Shown here: positions 59,552-64,000 of the stretch, piece by piece | Numbering within the stretch: the stretch's first letter is position 1 | How the letters are laid out: the number at the start of each line of letters is the position of its first letter | Assembly (NCBI GenBank): GCA_039602395.1 | Contig: JBCNJP010000006.1 | Coordinates: 49,004,325 to 49,068,324 of the forward strand | Length of the DNA: 64,000 nt | Direction: 5' to 3' | Source of the DNA: Deinandra increscens subsp. villosa | Lineage: Eukaryota > Streptophyta > Magnoliopsida > Asterales > Asteraceae | The notes under the pieces: generated by a model | What the model saw: only the letters and a program-made list of their open reading frames with translations | Told to the model about the DNA's origin: nothing | Database searches by the model: none | Made by a program: the position numbers and the translations under genes

Positions 59552-59610
59552 GAGTAAATCGACCCGCGCCTTGCGGCGAGTCGTTGTTTTGATTTTATCT
59601 TTATAGTTAA
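59552..59610 (-). repeat. GC-rich terminal motif, copy 4 (diverged)
   Basis: GAGTAAATCGACCCGCGCC then TTGCGGCGAGTCG keeps the CGACCCGCGC core and the C..GCGGCG..GTCG part of the motif at 24538 but differs at its outer end. Confidence 0.4.
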
Positions 59611-60113
59611 AAGCATATATTAGCAACTTATAAGCACTTACATAAGGTTTGTTAAGTGTGTCATTCCAAAGCCACATTTACATTTAGAGGGACTGTTATT
59701 CCCATTAAAGACATCTACATAAGATTATGAACATTATTTCTGCAGTTAGTACTAACAGGAAGTCTGTGACAAATGACCAGTTTGTAGACATACAAAATCA
59801 CAGCATTCTATCGTTGCCTGTCTTTATAGAATCTTCAAAAGAGGTTCGTTCTGTTAGGAGAGTAAAAGGATCAGGGTAAGTAATGTTGAAATAGAATGAT
59901 CTAAGATTTAGTAATATAACAGTGATGAATAGAATGTGTAATTTGTTCAAGGTTACTGCAAATGAACAATATGGCTATATGAACAAAGAATAGAAACGAA
60001 ATACTATACAATAGTCTTTTTAATGACAAATATAGTTGTACATGATAAATGAAGGTTTTAGTGGTCTGAGGTAAAGCTATAATTCCCACTAATTTCAATT
60101 CCTTTGGAACATT

Positions 60114-60359
60114 TTAATTTCTTGATAAACATTCTGCGAACCAAAGGGTCCTTAGTGTTTCAAACGAAGCCAACGAAAATTGCGTCGAAACAACGCCCAC
60201 ATCAAAGTAAATCAATCTGGAACCAGGTATATCGACCCAAATATCCTTAAACGGGAACCACAAAAACAAATCTTGTGCGGAAATACCCGACAACCCGCCG
60301 GTCTGACCGTACGCCAGGTTTCCAGAAACATCCAGATCGTAGTGCAATTCGTCTTCGAA
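60114..60359 (-). pseudogene. C-terminal exon of a DUF538 family gene, fragment
   Basis: On the minus strand a TTTATTTACAG acceptor precedes an open exon of 81 codons ending TAA at 60114. LHYDLDVSGNLAYGQTGGLS then GISAQDLFLWFPFKDIWVDI and GSRLIYFDVGVVSTQFSLASFE match the C-terminal half of plant DUF538 proteins, where this region makes beta strands of a lipid-binding-like fold. DUF538 proteins are small, often secreted, stress-related proteins of uncertain function. The product runs on for 13 residues past the usual end of the domain. No upstream exon with the N-terminal half was found within 1 kb, so I read this as a fragment. Confidence 0.65.
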
Positions 60360-61897
60360 CTGTAAATAAAATTAAGTCTTTGTATTCATCACCAAATTAA
60401 TTGCTAATGTGGGAGCAGTTCAATTGTTGATGTATAAGTCTCTCTTATAGTGAAAGTCTACGTGCGTGAGATTTGATTCGCCAGGTATCGTCATTTCAGA
60501 TCCTACATCAGAATTTCGATCGGTACAATCTCTCACGTTCATTTGCTTCAACCAATCTCTCTAACCATACATGTAACACTCAGATTCATTATTAACCTTG
60601 ACGAACGGATTCATTATCTGATTTAGCCACGTTTTAATTCTAGATGCTTACAAATCTTACATTCGGGCTAAATTTTACTTTCCAATTCAATCTTCTGGCT
60701 CATGTATTGAGCACTTTCAGTTTTGGAGTTGAACCGTCGACAGTTCAATCGACCCACTTACGTAACATAGACTACACATGCCCCTTCCTTTTAAGCTTCC
60801 TTAAGCCTCAATCCGACGGAGAAGATGAAGAACAACCAATAGAAGGGGGAATGAGGTCAAGGGAGATATGTCTCTGATATCTGGTAAGGACATAAAGCAC
60901 CATCCGCCTAAGCATTCATGTTCTTCACTCCTATATTTTTATCTAATTTTAGGATTTTTTATTCTCAAGTAATTCTATATATTGTTATGTTCATCATGTC
61001 ATCAATGAAGTGAATTAAATTGTTTTTTACTAAATACTTGAACAATTATTTTTGAGGCCATCCGTTCTTAATTGATTATATGTATTGTTCTGTTATTAAA
61101 ATTATTGATTAAGTGAAATATGTTGTTCGTTGTACTAAAGATTTGAACAATTTTTAGGTTTTGTTTTTTCATATGCCTTACCTGATATGCCTGTGTGAGA
61201 AGTGGAACCTGCTCGAAAACAATATCTTATTATGAGAGCTTTCAAAACAAATTGAATTTTTATTATAAATTTTCAGGATTCTAATTCGTGTTAAAAATGG
61301 TCTTTTATTGTAGAGAATACACCAAGATTACTTTTTTTAGTACATTGATTATGTTCATCAAGGCTGTATTGTTTGTCATTTATCCATTGCAGCCTATCCA
61401 TTTTCCAAGTAGTGTGACCAGTGTGGCCAATACATGTAAGATTATTTGGTACATTCAAGCTTATAATATATTTCTAAATTATTGGTATATTAGTTCTTGC
61501 CATGTCATCATCTATGTTGGCTATTACTTAAACATGAGGGTTATGCACATCTATGTTGTGGAATATATTAGTAGAAATATACTATAATGCCTGCATTTTG
61601 TGTAAATACAAATGTTGCATATTTAGATCTATTTATTGGCCAGTTGAGTTGTTTGTGCAAAGTGTATATAAATAAATTCATAGTTTACAAACTACTGGTA
61701 TTTTTCGTGCCCAACAACTATTTACTTATCTTATAAAAATTATTGTGATTAATTCTTTACTTATGTTACAATAACTAAATATGCTTAACAACTTCCTGTT
61801 ATAGTCGATCTCTAAAGTTCTGTTTTGGAAGTACACCATTCATCCTTACAAGAAGGTTGTTCTACACTTTGATTAGTTCAATTCTCTCTTGAAATTA
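60360..61897. other. AT-rich intergenic stretch before element D
   Basis: Contains a possible small exon-like ORF at 60644-60877 on the plus strand with no recognised homology. The remainder is AT-rich without repeats that I could define. Confidence 0.4.
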
Positions 61898-62455
61898 TGT
61901 GGATCGGTCAAGACGGTGCTCACCCTCACCTAAGAATGAAAGGGGTTGGGGATCTGATGCAGGCCCAGACGTGGAGGAACAGGCACTATTATATTTGGAG
62001 GCCCAAGATCGTGTGACAAAAAGGGCTTCACTAAAATGGCTGTAACTTGGGCTAGGAAACTCCGTTTTGGGCGTATGACCAGTCGAAACGACCGTTGGAA
62101 TGAGGAGCACATTTCTACAAACCATCATAGACGGTTTGGGTCGGTGTTCGGGCCCAAAATATGCCTATTTTACGAGTTATTTATCTTTTTTTTGTCTTTT
62201 CGGGCTTTATTTGGACTTTGTTTTTGTTCTAGTTTCTGGCCCGCCTATGTTTTGAGGCCCATTCGAATTTTGTCATGTTATTTATATCCATGTAATGTCT
62301 GGGAGATGATCAGTTGATGATTAATAAAACTTTCAGTTTTCTCCATTTCGTATTCCAACTTTTGGGACGAATTTGGGAAGGTTTGGGAAAGATCTTCACG
62401 GGTATTCACAGAATCAACGTGTTGTTTCTTGTCCTTCAAATCGTACGCTGCGTCA
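61898..62455 (+). mobile_element. 5' LTR of a Ty3/gypsy element (element D)
   Basis: The right end (GCGTCA at 62455) is fixed by the primer site immediately after it. The left end is placed at TGTGGATCGGTC, giving 558 bp; that choice rests on the TG start and on composition. The second copy lies outside the window. Confidence 0.65.
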
Positions 62456-62456
62456 G

Positions 62457-62470
62457 TTGGTATCAGAGCC
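62457..62470 (+). promoter_or_regulatory. Primer binding site of element D
   Basis: TTGGTATCAGAGCC, the tRNA-iMet complement, lies 1 bp after the LTR end. Confidence 0.9.
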
Positions 62471-62486
62471 GAATTCCTGGTTGAAA

Positions 62487-64000
62487 ATGCCTCCAAGGAG
62501 AAACAGACCAGTCGATGACGCCTATGAACGTGAGTTGGAGCAACGGTTTATGGCGCGGGTGGACGAACGATTGGAACAAGTGGTCGATCAATTGACTGAT
62601 CGGATGACTGACTTGTTGAATCGGAGACGGCCTGAGCACCAATTCCATGGTGGGTTTGATGATGGAAATCCGTTTGGCAGTGACGGTTCGTATTCTGATG
62701 GGGATCATGATCGGCCTCCTAGGCGCGAGCATGACAAAAGAAGTCGCTGGGATGCCGGAATGAGAATTGATATCCCAGAATTTGATGGGGTTAGTTTGAA
62801 TCCAGAAGGGTTCATCGATTGGTTGGCTACTGTAGAGGAGGTGTTCGAATTCAAAGAGGTACCTGAAGATAAACGGGTGGCTCTAATTGCTACGAGGCTC
62901 CGTGGTAGGGCATCGGCGTGGTGGCAACAATTGAAACAAACGCGGAGCAGGGTTGGAAAATCAAAAATTTGTGACATGGACCAAAATGAAAAAGTGTTTA
63001 CGGTCTAATTTTTTGCCCCATAACTTTCAGCGATTGATGTATCAGCGTTTGCAGAATCTGAAACAAGGCACTAAGTCGGTTGATGACTACACGACCGAGT
63101 TTTACCAATTGATTGCTCGAAATGATATTCAAGAACCTGAGGAACAACTTGTTTCACGGTACATTGGGGGTTTACGTGTTCAGATCATGGATTCTGTAAA
63201 TCTCTTTGACCCCGTAACCATCGCAGAGGCACACCAAAGGGCACTGGCTTTTGAAAAGCAAAACCGTCGGGTGGGTGGTTCGTATTCTTCTGTCCCTATT
63301 AGCGGGAATGTTGGTTCTGGTAGTGGGACACCGCGTGCAGTTGCCAATCAGCAGAAGCCAGTTGCGGCTAATACTTCAGGTACATTTACTAAGGGTCCCG
63401 GTAGTAGTAATAGCATGAAATGCTTTGGTTGTGGGGAGATGGGCCATCGGGTGGCTGACTGCAAAAGGGCAGGCAAGCGAAATATGTTTGTTGAGTCTGA
63501 GGATGAACAAAATGAAGATTATGAAGGTGCACCAGTGTATGATAATGAACCTGAGTATGAAGAAGAGTTTGTGACCGGTGATGTTGGGGTGAACCTGGTT
63601 GTTAGAAGAGCTTGCTATGCGCCAAAGGCAGATGATGATGACTGGCTTAAACACAACATATTTCATTCGACTTGTACTGTCCTGGGAAAGGTTTGCACTT
63701 TTGTTATTGACTCAGGAAGCTGTGATAATCTAATTTCCGAAGAGGCTGTCCGAAAGTTGGCCTTGAAGACAGAGAATCGCTCAAAACCTTATAAGCTCCA
63801 GTGGCTAAAGAAGGGAGGCGAGGTAACAGTTTCTAAACGGGCTCTTGTTTCCTTTTCTATTGGTACAACATATAAGGATGATATTTGGTGTGATGTGGTT
63901 CCCATGGATGCATGTCATTTATTGTTGGGTAGGCCCTGGGAGTATGACCGAAGCATCGAACATAACGGGCGGTCTAATACTTATAGCTTTCTGTTTGGTG
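62487..64000 (+). pseudogene. gag-pol: Gag and start of protease of the Ty3/gypsy element D, frameshifted, continues past the window
   Basis: The ATG at 62487 (MPPRRNRPVDD) opens a gag with IDIPEFDGVSLNPEGFIDWL and ASAWWQQLKQTRSR. At the A5 run 62963-62967 the frame changes: the first frame stops at 63008, while the next frame carries the rest without interruption to 64000. That part includes FLPHNFQRLMYQRLQNLKQG, YIGGLRVQIM, one CCHC knuckle (CFGCGEMGHRVADC, about 63421-63462), an acidic linker and the protease (FVIDSGSCDNLIS at about 63705; LLLGRPWEYDR). The GRPWEYDR ending resembles chromovirus clades such as Reina or CRM, by family resemblance only. Confidence 0.85.

Larger units (their letters stand above)
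55899..60113. other. AT-rich flank of the copia insertion with gene-like debris
   Basis: Holds a degenerate tandem duplication of about 110-140 bp at 56330-56745 (AATCAATTCATCAAAAGCAAC and ATCGAACACCAAAAGCACC recurring), a microsatellite at 56787-56855, and three copies of a GAGAGATAAATGGCAG unit at 57137-57200. CT-rich leader-like sequence on the minus strand lies at 59220-59420. No intact ORF. Confidence 0.45.

Overview
This window is repeat-dominated nuclear DNA from a flowering plant. LTR retrotransposons primed by initiator-methionine tRNA, a plant L1-type LINE, CCHC gag genes, spliced antisense ORFs and a DUF538 gene fragment all point to a eudicot. The style of the Ty1/copia and Ty3/gypsy proteins makes me favour Asteraceae, but that is an inference from family resemblance. 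I found no intact host gene, rRNA or tRNA gene, CRISPR array or organellar segment. Two runs of exactly 500 N (20107-20606 and 36749-37248) are scaffold gaps, so sequence on either side of them need not be adjacent.

Layout, left to right. 1-10463: non-coding, long-LTR Ty3/gypsy derivatives in + orientation. The first has its primer site at 344 and a 3.3 kb body built from tandem hairpin-forming repeats. Its 3' LTR starts at 3604 and is split by a minus-strand solo LTR (4443-5980). A second element contributes a 3.5 kb LTR (6947-10463) carrying four perfect short hairpins. 10464-15161: a mosaic of LTR fragments. 15162-20106: two nested minus-strand LTR elements of one family, each with a plus-strand (antisense) multi-exon ORF just inside its 3' end; the second element interrupts an exon of the first. 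20607-23068: a decayed LINE. 23069-30080: AT-rich, gene-like but non-coding sequence with GC-rich terminal motifs, an 18-bp micro-insertion of LINE tail and a hAT-like MITE filled with CCGGTT repeats. 30081-36748: a Ty3/gypsy element with its 5' LTR, gag and broken pol, cut by the second gap. 37249-43062: AT-rich DNA with exon-like fragments. 43063-55893: a nearly complete 12.8 kb Ty1/copia element on the minus strand, SIRE-like, with both LTRs, target duplication, gag-pol and an extra ORF downstream of pol. 55894-61897: the other flank of that insertion, with a DUF538 fragment. 61898-64000: the 5' end of another Ty3/gypsy element.

How the parts fit. Every protein-coding stretch of appreciable length belongs to a mobile element, and nearly all are broken by stops or frameshifts. 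The most unusual features are the antisense spliced ORFs of the nested pair, the extra ORF and the two clusters of a dispersed GATCGARAAG decamer inside the copia element, and the rapidly changing hairpin arrays in the non-coding gypsy derivatives.
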